Positions 9,858 through 18,161 of a DNA stretch of 18,506 bases are shown here, piece after piece (the first letter of the stretch is position 1; each line of letters begins with the position of its first letter). A program made the translations under genes and the position numbers. This DNA comes from Gryganskiella cystojenkinii (Eukaryota; Mortierellomycota; Mortierellomycetes; Mortierellales; Mortierellaceae): the NCBI GenBank assembly GCA_015852425.1, contig JAAAIG010000768.1, positions 1-18,506 on the forward strand, read 5' to 3'. The notes below the pieces were generated by a model that had not been told where the DNA came from, did no database searches, and saw only the letters and a list, made by a program, of their open reading frames with translations.

Positions 9858-10462
9858 CACCATGAAGGTGGACTCCTGTTTCTCTGAAAATGCAAAATGG
9901 GTCACTTTATCTCGTTCACCAAGAATAAGAAAAAGCATTCTAGAAGCCAAAGGACAAAGAGGGAGACAGATTTTCTGGTAGCAGTGTTTTGTTTGCAGGC
10001 GGAGTGCGTCCCATGCAACAAGCAACATTATTTGTTTTGGCACAATGGAAAGGGACGAGATCAGAAATGAAAAAATCAAGATTCGTTCTCTAATTTGAAC
10101 TAAAGAGTAAAAGGAAAAAAAACCAACAAATCCGAGGATTTCCACTTCGACCTCTATTCCCATCCTGTAATGTTGTTTCCCCTGGTAAAGAAACACCCTG
10201 ACTGGAGCCGGGAATGGACTTTGCATTTTATTTTGGTTCTCTCTCCTCCCTTTTCGCTAGTCTGTCGATGACACTCGTGGTTTTCATCTTCTCAAAACGA
10301 ATAAACGAATTGTGTTTTCTTGGTCGTGGTTGTCAGTTCTATTTCTTCCGCTCAATCCCATCGTTTTAATCAAAAGCGTCTTTTCGCCCCGTCTGTCCTT
10401 TCCCCCCGCCCTTGTGTTCCTGGTTTCGTATGGTGCCTGGCCCAGACAGAGTCGACTCTCTC

Positions 10463-10470
10463 TTTAAATA
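10463..10470 (+). promoter_or_regulatory. TATA-like element of the first chitin deacetylase gene
   Basis: TTTAAATA sits in CTCTCTTTAAATAC, 185 bp upstream of the ATG. The same element in the same context occurs in the second copy at 14465. The leader that follows is pyrimidine-rich and then CA-rich. Confidence 0.55.
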
Positions 10471-10654
10471 CGCCCTTGATGCCCACCACTCTCTGTTTTG
10501 TTTTTTCGTTCTTTCTCTCTCCCTTCCCACCTTCCCCTACCGACTCCACGCTCGATTACTGGAAGCCCAGTTTTCTTGCCCCTTCCTCTCTTTTAACGAC
10601 AAAAAAACATTTCTCAGCACAACCACACAGCGAACTATCTAAGATACCGTCATT

Positions 10655-11770
10655 ATGGTCAGAATCGCTGCTGCCTCCCTCTCGGTTCTCGTCTTGACCA
10701 TCGCCGCGGTCAAGGCTCAGATCCCTATCGTCCCTGCCAACTACCCTACCCCCAACAAGGTCCCCCCAACCAACTCGCCTGAGGTTGTACAGTGGCTCAA
10801 GGATCTCGGTGACCTCAGCGCAGCACCAAAGGTTCCTCTCTACCCCGCTATTCCCGATTCTCCCCCAGCCTGCCTTCAGTTACCTGCCACTTACTTCCCA
10901 GATGAGTGCAACAGGGTCTGCCAGCAGTGCACTGCTGATGATCTCACCGCCTGTGCTGCCCCCAACACCTGGGGTTTGACCTTTGATGATGGTCCCTCGC
11001 AGTTCACTCCTGTCCTGTTGGATTACCTCCAGGCTCAGAAGCTGTCCGCGACCTTCTTCTTGATCGGTTCCAACGTCATTCAGTACCCTCAGACTGCCTT
11101 ACGTGAGGTCAAAGAGGGACACCATATCGCCTCCCATACTTGGTCTCACACCGCCTTGACCACTCTTACAAACGATCAGATCGTGGCCGAGATGAAGTGG
11201 ACCGAGAAGGCTGTTCTGGACGCGACCGGATATAAACTGAAGTACATGCGTCCTCCCTTTGGTGATATCAACAGCCGTGTCCGTTTCGTTCTCAAGAAGA
11301 TGGGCTATATCCCTGTGGACTGGACCAGTCAGGCCTATGATACCGACGATTGGATGTTGCCCGCCAGCACCACCGAAGCCTCAGTCATTGCTAACTTCAC
11401 CAAGACTCTTGATACCTATGTCGCCGGACCTAAGACCAAAGGTTTCTACTGCTTGGAACACGATCACAAGGCTGAAACCGTTGCGGTTGCTCAAAAGTTG
11501 ATTCCTTTGGGTCAGGCTAAAAAGATTAACTTTGCCTCCGTTGCTGGATGTGAGAATGATGCTGCCCCTTACCAGGTCGGTGGCACCGCCCCCATGCCCT
11601 CTGTCAGCGGAACGAACGGCGTGATCAAGCCCACTGGTACTAGCTCTGGTAACGGTACCAACCCCACTGGTCCTGCCGTTATTGGTCACAACGCCGGTTC
11701 TGCCTCGGCCACTGTCAGCATCGGTCTTGTTGCTGTTGCTGCTGCCGTTGTTGGTGCCTTCCTCGCATAA
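10655..11770 (+). CDS. chitin deacetylase, secreted and probably GPI-anchored (copy 1)
   Basis: An intronless gene of 371 residues. Signal peptide at 1-21 or 22 (MVRIAAASLSVLVLTIAAVK). A carbohydrate esterase family 4 (NodB) domain spans about 105-290. Its motifs are TFDDGP at 109-114 (base Asp111, metal Asp112), SHTWSH at 160-165 (metal His161 and His165), RPPFGD at 199-204, DTDDW at 229-233 and LEHD at 267-270. A Ser/Thr/Gly/Asn linker at about 311-345 precedes a hydrophobic tail at 353-371, with small residues such as Asn346-Ala350 near a likely GPI attachment site. Family enzymes remove acetyl groups from chitin to give chitosan in the wall. Cysteines before the domain are at 73, 85, 89, 92 and 100. 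It is a tandem paralogue of the gene at 14708. All catalytic residues are present. Confidence 0.92.
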   Translation: MVRIAAASLSVLVLTIAAVKAQIPIVPANYPTPNKVPPTNSPEVVQWLKDLGDLSAAPKVPLYPAIPDSPPACLQLPATYFPDECNRVCQQCTADDLTACAAPNTWGLTFDDGPSQFTPVLLDYLQAQKLSATFFLIGSNVIQYPQTALREVKEGHHIASHTWSHTALTTLTNDQIVAEMKWTEKAVLDATGYKLKYMRPPFGDINSRVRFVLKKMGYIPVDWTSQAYDTDDWMLPASTTEASVIANFTKTLDTYVAGPKTKGFYCLEHDHKAETVAVAQKLIPLGQAKKINFASVAGCENDAAPYQVGGTAPMPSVSGTNGVIKPTGTSSGNGTNPTGPAVIGHNAGSASATVSIGLVAVAAAVVGAFLA

Positions 11771-11995
11771 GTTATAGATACATATATCTACCATAATATT
11801 TTTCCTTCAGATCCTCCACACACCACCCTCGATACCAAACAAAAAAGAGCAGTCATTTTTTTCCACCATTTTATTTTCGTTATTAGTAAGATAGACCTTT
11901 TTGTCCTTTTGTTGCAAGGAGAGAGTCCACATATAAAGATATACAGTTGAAAGTGGATGATGACGATGGTTAAGAAGAATGATTTGCGGCGTAAC
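11771..11995 (+). other. 3' UTR of chitin deacetylase copy 1
   Basis: This stretch matches the 3' flank of copy 2 (16009-16265) closely and includes ACCATAATATTTTTCCTTCAG and CCTTTTTGTCCTTTTGTTGC. That shows the duplication extended past the coding region. Copy 2 carries about 40 extra bases near 16175-16215. Confidence 0.6.
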
Positions 11996-12055
11996 TGATG
12001 TCCCAAAAATTATTGGTGGCGCGAAGCCCAAAAAATGCTGACTCCACGTGACTGC

Positions 12056-12576
12056 TACTTGGTCGTTGTGATGAGGTTGGATGTTCTAATCTGAATAACC
12101 TATTTCACTGGTGGTTGTTATTTGGTGTTGTTATGGTCGTTACTGTGATGGGTCGAGTTGTAGCGGTTTGCCGGGAAAGGGTTCTTACTTCTGTTCAGCT
12201 GTTATGCTGCCGATGTGTTTCCTGTTGCGCTGGCACGGATTTAATACTGCAGCCGATCTCTCTAGACGTAGCTCTGGTTCTTTAACCTTACTCTTGTTTC
12301 CGGTCAGGCTCTCGCCTGTCCAAACCTGCACAGAGGAATTGTTCTCAATAGGGAGTCCTTTATTGTTAAGATACAGTATTTCTCTGTGCAGGTAAGAGAA
12401 GCACTGATACTTTTATTCCTTATTCAACACCTTAAAATTCTCACAGGAATTGTTCGCAAATTGGAGGCGAATTTCATCCAAGGTGCAGAGCGACAAGCTT
12501 TTGGTTGAGAGTTTGGGACGCCTGCAACACAGTTTTAAGGGGTGGCGACCCAAACCACAACGTTCAACATTAAGTC
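12056..12576. mobile_element. about 505-bp extra segment inside repeat copy 1 (possible MITE-like insertion)
   Basis: This DNA is absent from the matching place in copy 2. CGTTGTG at 12064-12070 and its complement CACAACG at 12556-12562 lie near the two edges and could be short terminal inverted repeats, with partial similarity extending inward. No clear target-site duplication is visible. Inside it lie a perfect 12-bp inverted repeat (12324-12335 with 12382-12393) and a GGAATTGTTC direct repeat at 12334 and 12446. It encodes no recognisable protein. A deletion in copy 2 would explain the difference equally well. Confidence 0.35.
12324..12393. repeat. 12-bp perfect inverted repeat with 46-bp spacer
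   Basis: ACCTGCACAGAG at 12324-12335 is the exact complement of CTCTGTGCAGGT at 12382-12393. The spacer contains ATTGTTCTCAAT, a small second hairpin. It could fold as a stem-loop in RNA or be the ends of a tiny non-autonomous element. Confidence 0.6.
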
Positions 12577-12942
12577 GGCCACAGCCGCGTGGAATGTCGC
12601 ATAAGACTTTTGTCAACTTTTCTTCTTTTACCTCATCATACTCTCCGTCCGACAAACAGCTGCAAAAAGAATAATGCTCGAACCATCCACATCAGCAAAT
12701 GCAGAGGACAGGAATTCTCACCCGTCGAACCCGGATTCACGCATCCCAAAATGTGGCAAGGAAAAGCTGGTAGCCGTTGTCTTCGGAGAAAGAAATAACG
12801 CGCATGCCATAACGAGCCGCCTTTCACAGGCAATGAATGCTACGGCTGACACATTTCTCTCATTTCTTATTTGCGTATAGGTTTTCTGCGTGGACCTGGA
12901 CTCCTCTGTGAACGAGCATTTTGTAACTGTGGGAGAGAAATC

Positions 12943-13191
12943 TCAGTAAGGAAACAAAAACGCCTTGCTAACGTGTCCGCGAGAGTGTGCTGGCTCTTTC
13001 CTTGAGAGGCGCAAAGTCAACGGAGGTCTGTTAACGCACCGACATGCTTTTCGAATACCTATAGGGGCACGAGAATCAACAGGACCAAACAATTGTTGAA
13101 GTGGTTCATTGACTTGAAGATCAGTTGGAACAAGGGACACGAATTGCGTTGATGATCCTCGGGGAACAAGCTGTTTACGTATGAATAACAG
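12943..13191 (-). mobile_element. possible DDE-type transposase C-terminal fragment
   Basis: The minus-strand frame from 13191 down to the TGA at 12943 reads RKQLVPRGSSTQF and then VSLVPTDLQVNEPLQQLFG. This recalls the end of DDE superfamily endonuclease domains, where a VP.G.T segment is followed by a D..VN.P motif. There is no start codon before position 13140, no upstream catalytic part, and the last 30 residues look random. If real, it is a dead fragment. The resemblance is short and I am not sure of it. Confidence 0.3.
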
Positions 13192-14464
13192 TTATAAGTG
13201 TCACTTAGAATGGAATGTGAAGGCCAACGCTCTTTTTTTTTTATTCGGTCGGGTGAATACCTTCTATACTGACGTAACGTATTTTTTAACCGTTTGTATT
13301 CACTCGTAGCATATGGACTTTACTTCGGACAAGGTCTTGTTGTCGCATGCTATCAACGAGCTTTATTCCCAAGAAAAATACAACTTATTCGGTATGGGCA
13401 CCATGAAAAGGTGGACACACGTTACACTGAGAATGCAAACTTGGGTCACTTTGTCTCGTTCGCCAAGAGTAAGAAAAAGCGATCTGGAACCAAGGACATA
13501 TTTTCCAGCAAAGGCACAGTATTTTTGTTTGCAGGCAGAACGTTCCCCGTGCGACAAGCGACATCATTTGTTTTGGCACAATGGAAAAAAGACGAGATCA
13601 GAAATGAAAAAATAATAAAAAAGAAGGTTCGTAACCTAATTTGAGCCCAAAAAAAAAAAAAAAAAATAACAATCGACAAATCCGAGGATTTTCCATCTTG
13701 ACCTCAATCCCCGTCTTGTAATGTTTGTTTACCCTGGTAAAGAAGCGCCCTGACTGGACTAGACCGGGAATGGACTTCGTATTTTCCCATCTCATATTTT
13801 TGTTGAGCACGCCCCCTTCTATGAACTGAATGGCCAAAAGAGCAATTCGAAAAATAGCCAGTGTTTTGAGCCTTTCGAAAGACGGCGACCTTTTTTTTTC
13901 TCTTCGTCTCTCTCCTCCCTTTTCGCTAGTCTGTCGATGACATTCACGGTTTTTCTCTTTCTTCTCAAAACGAATGAACGAACTGTGTTTTCTTGACTGT
14001 GGTTAACTGTAGCACTTTAACAAAGCAAAAAGAAGGAAACAAACATGGAGAGATTCGTCGTCTCTGCAATGAAAAAACAAATCCGGGGTGTGGGAGTATT
14101 CTTTTTGAGAAAGTAAGGAGCGGCAATGGCAACGAGTATGTCAGCCGCCAGTCAATGAAAAATATCTCTTGACCTTTCCTCTGCTTGTAGCTCCGTCCTC
14201 AACGAGCTGCAGCTAAATTTATACGCCGAAAGGTCCTGTCGCTTTTTTTTGCCTGTTTGAATTACTACCGTTGAGAGTGAACATACAAAAGAAGAAAAAG
14301 AAAAGGTCAAATTAATCGTTTCGACTAATGTCATTATTATTTCTTACCCGCTCAATCCAATCGTTTCAATCAAAAGCTTCTTTTCGCCTCCGTCTGGCAT
14401 TTCCCCCCCTTGTGCTCCTGGGTTTGTTTGGTGCCTGGCCCAAAACAGAGTGCACGACTCTCTC

Positions 14465-14472
14465 TTTAAATA
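14465..14472 (+). promoter_or_regulatory. TATA-like element of the second chitin deacetylase gene
   Basis: TTTAAATA is in the same CTCTCTTTAAATAC context as copy 1, but 236 bp upstream of the ATG because the pyrimidine-rich leader has expanded (TTTCTTTCTTTC region at 14529-14545). Confidence 0.55.
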
Positions 14473-14707
14473 CCCGGTACGCCCTTGATGTCCAACACTC
14501 TCTTTCTGTTTTGTTTTTTTCTTTTATCTTTCTTTCTTTCTCTCCATCGTTTTTTCTCTCTCCCTTCCCTCCTTCCCCTACCTACTCTACACTCGATTGC
14601 TCGAAACCCAGTTTTCTTGCCCCTTCCTCTCTTTTAACGACAAAAACCTTTCTCACCACACCACCGTCACCACCACCACACAGCAAACTATCTAAGATAC
14701 CGCCATT

Positions 14708-16008
14708 ATGGTCAGAATCGCTGCTGCCTCCATCTCTGTTCTCTTCTTGACCATCGCTGCGGTCAAGGCTCAGATCCCTATCGTCATTGCCAACTACCCT
14801 CCCGCCAACCAGATCCCCCCAACTAACTCGCCTCAGGTTCAGGCTTGGCTGAAGGAACTTGATCTCACCGGCGCTCCTAACTTCCCCCTCCACACTGGTG
14901 CCCCTCCCGACCCTTCAAAAGTTCCAGCTCTCCCCAATGAGTAAGTCTTGGTTCAATAACGGCTGTTGTTAGATTGCTGCTCCTTGCCGTGTCTTTGTGT
15001 TTCCCTGTATATCTCCCCTCCGATTCGTACATTCAAAAGATCGTTCCCTTCCAATCTCCCCGCAAATTGAAAAACACCCTCTCGACCCTTTCAATCTCTC
15101 CAACGGTATCTAATTTTATAACAACTTGTTTCGAATTAATCAGGTGCTGGTGGACCAGCGATGGATGCGCTGCTGATGATCTCACCGCCTGTGCTGCCCC
15201 CAACACCTGGGGTTTGACCTTTGATGACGGTCCCTCGCAGTTCACTCCTGCCCTGTTGGATTACCTCAAGGCTCAGAAGCTGTCCGCGACCTTCTTCTTG
15301 ATCGGTTCCAACGTCATTCAGAACCCTCAGATTGCCTTACGTGAGGTCAAAGAGGGTCACCATCTCGCCTCCCATACTTGGTCTCACAATGCCTTGACCA
15401 CGCTTACAAACGAACAGATCGTGGCCGAGATGAAGTGGACCGAGAAGGCTGTTCTGGACGCGACCGGATTGAGAATGAAGTACATGCGTCCTCCCTATGG
15501 TGATATCAACAACCGTGTCCGTTTCGTTCTCAAGAAGATGGGTTACATCCCTGTGGACTGGACCGGTGACGAATTTGATACCAACGATTGGAGACAGCCC
15601 GTTTGGAACCAGTCGACTGTCATTTCGACTTTTTCCGCCAATTTGGATAAATATGTCGCCGGACCTAAGACCAAGGGTTTCTACTGCTTGGAGCACGATG
15701 TCAAGGCTGAAGAGGTTGCTGTCGCTCAAAAGTTGATTCCTTTGGGTCAGGCTAAAAAGATTAACTTTGCCTCCGTTGCTGGATGTGAGAGTGATGCTGC
15801 CCCTTACCAGATCGGTGGCACCGCCCCCATGCCCTCTGTCAGCGGAACCAACGGCGTGATCAAGCCCACTGGTACTAGCTCTGGTAACGGTACCAACCCC
15901 ACCGGCGGTCCTACCGTTATTGGTCGCAACGCCGGTTCTGCCTCGGCCACTGTCAGCATCGGTCTTGTTGCTGTTGCTGCTGCCGTTGTTGGTGCCTTCC
16001 TCGCATAA
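14708..16008 (+). CDS. chitin deacetylase, secreted and probably GPI-anchored (copy 2)
   Basis: Two exons, 14708-14940 and 15144-16008, with a 203-nt GTAAGT...CAG intron. They join to 1098 nt, or 365 residues. Without splicing the frame stops right after PALPNE, so the intron is required; the splice restores NEC, matching DEC in copy 1. Signal peptide MVRIAAASISVLFLTIAAVK. CE4 motifs are TFDDGP at 103-108, SHTWSH at 154-159, RPPYGD at 193-198, DTNDW at 223-227 and LEHD at 260-263. The GPI-type tail is nearly identical to copy 1. Residues 20-85 are much more diverged than the rest, and the cysteines equivalent to Cys73 and Cys89 of copy 1 are missing. It shows all catalytic residues and should be active. 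The promoter has insertions relative to copy 1, so expression may differ. Confidence 0.9.
14941..15143 (+). other. intron present only in chitin deacetylase copy 2
   Basis: Donor GTAAGT at 14941 and acceptor TTAATCAG ending at 15143. Copy 1 is continuous coding sequence at the equivalent place (GATGAGTGC). The intron falls inside the Glu codon before a conserved cysteine. Confidence 0.85.
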
Positions 16009-16265
16009 AGTTATATATACGTATATCTACCATAATATTTTCCCTTCAGATCCTCTACACACCACCCTCAATACCAAACAAAAAAGAACTGTCATTTTTT
16101 TTCCATTCGTTATTTGTAACATAGACCTTTTTGTCCTTTTGTTGCAAGGAAAGAGTCCATATATAAAATATATACACTTTATTAAGTTGTCGTTCTTTCC
16201 AGATGATGAATAAATGAAAGCGGAAAAGCGGATGATGACGATGGTAAAGAGAAATGATTTGCATG

Positions 16266-16721
16266 AAACTGTAAAAGTGATGAGACCTATTTGCGCGTTA
16301 TCAAATTTATTGAACTTTGCGTTTGTTTGTTTGTCTTGTGCCTGAACTTCGAACCCTCGGTGATTGGTGACCCACCAGAGGCGATTGTTTCGAGCTATGC
16401 GTAAAATAAAGGCGAGAAAAATGCTCGACTTCGGCTTTTAAGAGTACTATTTGCTTTTACAGAACAGAACAGAGCAAAAGTAGAGTCCTCGTCCCGCCCC
16501 TCTCTCTTCGATACCATGAATGCTGGAAACGCAGGGTGTTTCCTTCGTGCACTCTCAATCAGCTCTGAACACACATTCGAAACACTTTTTCATGAATTGG
16601 TGGCGATATTCCCGCAAAATCTATTTGCGTGCGTAGATGCTTCTTTATTGTTTTGGCACAGACGATAGTATTCTCCAGAAAACTTGGTGCACGACTGGGC
16701 GGGTAGGTCTCTCTTTGACCG
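16266..16721. other. intergenic stretch between convergent genes
   Basis: It lies between the 3' ends of chitin deacetylase copy 2 and the minus-strand secreted-protein gene. It should hold the 3' UTR of the latter. I see no gene and no strong repeat in it. Confidence 0.4.
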
Positions 16722-17192
16722 CTACAGACAACCTTTGTTGATTTTGGCTTCACAGCACAAGATCTCGGTATTTCTGGACGATATCAAAAGATCCCTGTCG
16801 CCTTGTTTCTTCAACCGAGCCGTGACGCAGCTTGCCAATTGATCTCCAGAGTTGACCGCGTTCTTGGAGTGCTTGTTCTTGCAAACGGCCGCACTTGGCA
16901 ACGTGGTATTGCCATCCCTGGGACGGACGTGGAACTCAAAGTTCTTGGCAGGGGCGCAAAAGTCACTTTTCAGGATGCAATCCTTAAAGGGTCGTAGATC
17001 CTTGATACGGTTCTTGGGCGTGTCGCAATGACTCGCGTGTTTCGAGATGAGGTTTGCGGAGGGGTTCTTGGGGTCGGAGCGGCACGTGGGACGATCTTTC
17101 CAACAGTGAAGACCTTGGACTTGAACGAGAAGGGCAACGGCGACGATGGCCGCCAAAGACAGGATATTGGTAAACGATAAAGATGATTTCAT
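16722..17192 (-). CDS. small secreted cysteine-rich protein, 156 residues, ten cysteines
   Basis: A single open frame with a strong signal peptide (MKSSLSFTNILSLAAIVAVA, cleavage probably after Gly27). The mature part of about 129 residues has cysteines at 30, 37, 56, 72, 79, 104, 122, 146, 147 and 154, an even number that could form five disulfides, with an adjacent CC pair. It is basic (many Lys/Arg) and has one N-glycosylation sequon, NTT, at 95-97. I recognise no family; the spacing does not fit hydrophobins or CFEM domains. It is likely secreted, and a wall or effector-like role is only a guess. A TATA-like TTTAAAAA lies at 17318-17325, about 126 bp upstream. The gene converges with chitin deacetylase copy 2. 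Confidence 0.75.
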   Translation of the reverse strand: MKSSLSFTNILSLAAIVAVALLVQVQGLHCWKDRPTCRSDPKNPSANLISKHASHCDTPKNRIKDLRPFKDCILKSDFCAPAKNFEFHVRPRDGNTTLPSAAVCKNKHSKNAVNSGDQLASCVTARLKKQGDRDLLISSRNTEILCCEAKINKGCL

Positions 17193-17317
17193 TTTTAATT
17201 GCCAGGACGAGGGGTTCTATGACTGTGGTTGATTTCTTTCAGAAAAGTGAAGAAGAGGAAGGATGGTAGAGGACAAAGGTTTTGGAATGAGAGAAGAAAA
17301 GACAAAGGATCCTTGGA

Positions 17318-17325
17318 TTTTTAAA
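17318..17325 (-). promoter_or_regulatory. TATA-like element of the ten-cysteine secreted-protein gene
   Basis: On the minus strand CCTTTAAAAATCC sits about 126 bp upstream of the ATG and is followed by a pyrimidine-rich leader (TTTTCTTCTCTC). The layout is like the chitin deacetylase promoters. Confidence 0.45.
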
Positions 17326-17479
17326 GGCAAGACTTCTTGCTCTCGCGGGCGAACAACCTCTCTGCCCAAAGGGCAATCCGTCTCAACACCATCGTTTTTT
17401 CTTGTAGACTGAGAGTACAAGAAGTACAGAAGTACAACGACAACGTAGAAAACCACTTGCTCATTTCTCACCTTTTCCG

Positions 17480-17696
17480 TCTTGTACTCGGCCAATTTCT
17501 TGGACTCACAGGCAACTTCCTCGATGGTCTTTTTGCCCTCATAACCAAGACCCTCGAGTCCTTCTTTCTTGACGATGACATTCCTTGTCACCGATAGGTT
17601 CCTGGTTCTCCTTAGTCTCTTCTTCTCGGTTCGCGGGTCCTCCGAGCGGTCCCAACACACACGACGACAGTTATTGCTAGACACAATGTAGGTCAT
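17480..17696 (-). other. protein-like open frame, possible exon or gene remnant
   Basis: From an ATG at 17696-17694 the minus strand encodes a charged segment including KKEGLEGLGYEGKKTIEEVA and SKKLAEYKTEK, then reaches GTGAGA, a plausible donor, near 17480. Beyond it the frame stays open to 17217 but turns into intron- or promoter-like sequence overlapping the neighbour's TATA region. I recognise no family. It may be a first exon with no visible partner, or a remnant. Confidence 0.22.
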
Positions 17697-18161
17697 ACTT
17701 GGATTCTAGTCGTCAGATCCCAAATTAAGGGGTGTTTTCGGCGTTTATGCGCAACCGCGAACCCATCTGGCGTCGCACGAGCAAAGAAATCCTACAGGAG
17801 TCTGTAGTGCACAAAGCCAAACTCGACTCTTTCGCTGCACCAAGTATGCAGCATGAGCAATCAATTTCTCTTTGTGCACAACGTTGTGATCGTGAGCTCT
17901 AATTCTTGAATTGAGCATGGCGAAGAACGCCAGTCGAAGTACGAAAAAGAGTACTGGCCACTTGTCTTGCTTGACCATTTGAAGAGGACTCAGACGAGCA
18001 AATGAAGAGTTCCCATTCGCTACCCTGCTCCCTTCCATGTAAAAGAGAGTCGTTTTTTGGATAGTTGAAGGATGAGCAAGCCGCGAGGTACAGGGAGAAC
18101 AGCTGCAAACCACTTGGTCTTTCCACCTTCCACCTTGTCCATCTTGTAGATGATATTGCTG
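17697..18161. other. intergenic stretch, no supported gene
   Basis: Several overlapping minus-strand frames of 70-120 codons exist (17745-18113, 17899-18255, 18020-18235). None has a recognisable domain, a signal peptide or a clear exon structure. A short MDKVEGGKTKWFA segment looks protein-like but is isolated. Confidence 0.35.

Larger units (their letters stand above)
9858..11995 (+). repeat. tandem duplication unit 1 (upstream block, chitin deacetylase, 3' UTR)
   Basis: The unit aligns with 13400-16265. Shared landmarks in order are CACCATGAA..GGTGGAC, TTGTTTTGGCACAATGGAAA, AAATCCGAGGATTT, a GGGAATGGACTT segment, CTCCCTTTTCGCTAGTCTGT, the TTTAAATA promoter, the coding region, and a 3' UTR with CCTTTTTGTCCTTTTGTTGC. 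This copy is more compact than unit 2. Its right end abuts the dispersed repeat that begins at 12007. Borders are approximate. Confidence 0.82.
12007..12853. repeat. dispersed repeat, copy 1, split by an insertion
   Basis: Two blocks match the copy at the right end of the window. The front block, 12007-12055 (AAATTATTGGTGGCGCGA and CCACGTGAC), pairs with 18162-18213. The main block, 12577-12853, pairs with 18230-18506 over 277 bp with no gaps and nine mismatches that I counted (about 97%). In this copy the blocks are 521 bp apart, against 16 bp in the other copy. Short open frames on the minus strand are shared, but the differences between copies are mostly amino-acid-changing, so they do not look protein-coding. 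The match may continue to the right, because copy 2 runs into the window edge. Confidence 0.85.
13400..16265 (+). repeat. tandem duplication unit 2 (upstream block, chitin deacetylase, 3' UTR)
   Basis: This is the second copy of the unit at 9858-11995. Relative to unit 1 it carries about 105 extra bases at 13787-13892, about 320 extra bases at 14012-14333, a 203-bp intron, and about 40 extra bases in the 3' UTR. The upstream block contains a run of 17 or more A at about 13649-13667. Short open frames in the upstream block are not conserved between units, which argues that the block is non-coding. Confidence 0.82.

Noticed and set aside
9495..10226. 243-codon minus-strand open frame
   Set aside because: It overlaps the duplicated upstream block, and the matching region of unit 2 (about 13400-13800) breaks the frame with indels and stops. 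Composition is low-complexity Phe/Leu/Ser with no domain. It is probably a chance frame.
12413..12833. Two minus-strand frames (80 and 65 codons) in repeat copy 1, also seen in copy 2
   Set aside because: The differences between copies change amino acids at nearly every mutated codon, so no purifying selection is visible. They have no domain and are treated as non-coding repeat.
12640..12853. tRNA-derived SINE based on GGGTTCGACGGG on the minus strand
   Set aside because: The B-box match is imperfect, no acceptable A-box lies at the expected distance, and no cloverleaf can be drawn.
17217..17480. C-terminal half of a 159-codon minus-strand frame
   Set aside because: It covers the TATA-like element and leader of the ten-cysteine gene and follows a good GTGAGA donor, so it is more likely promoter or intron sequence.
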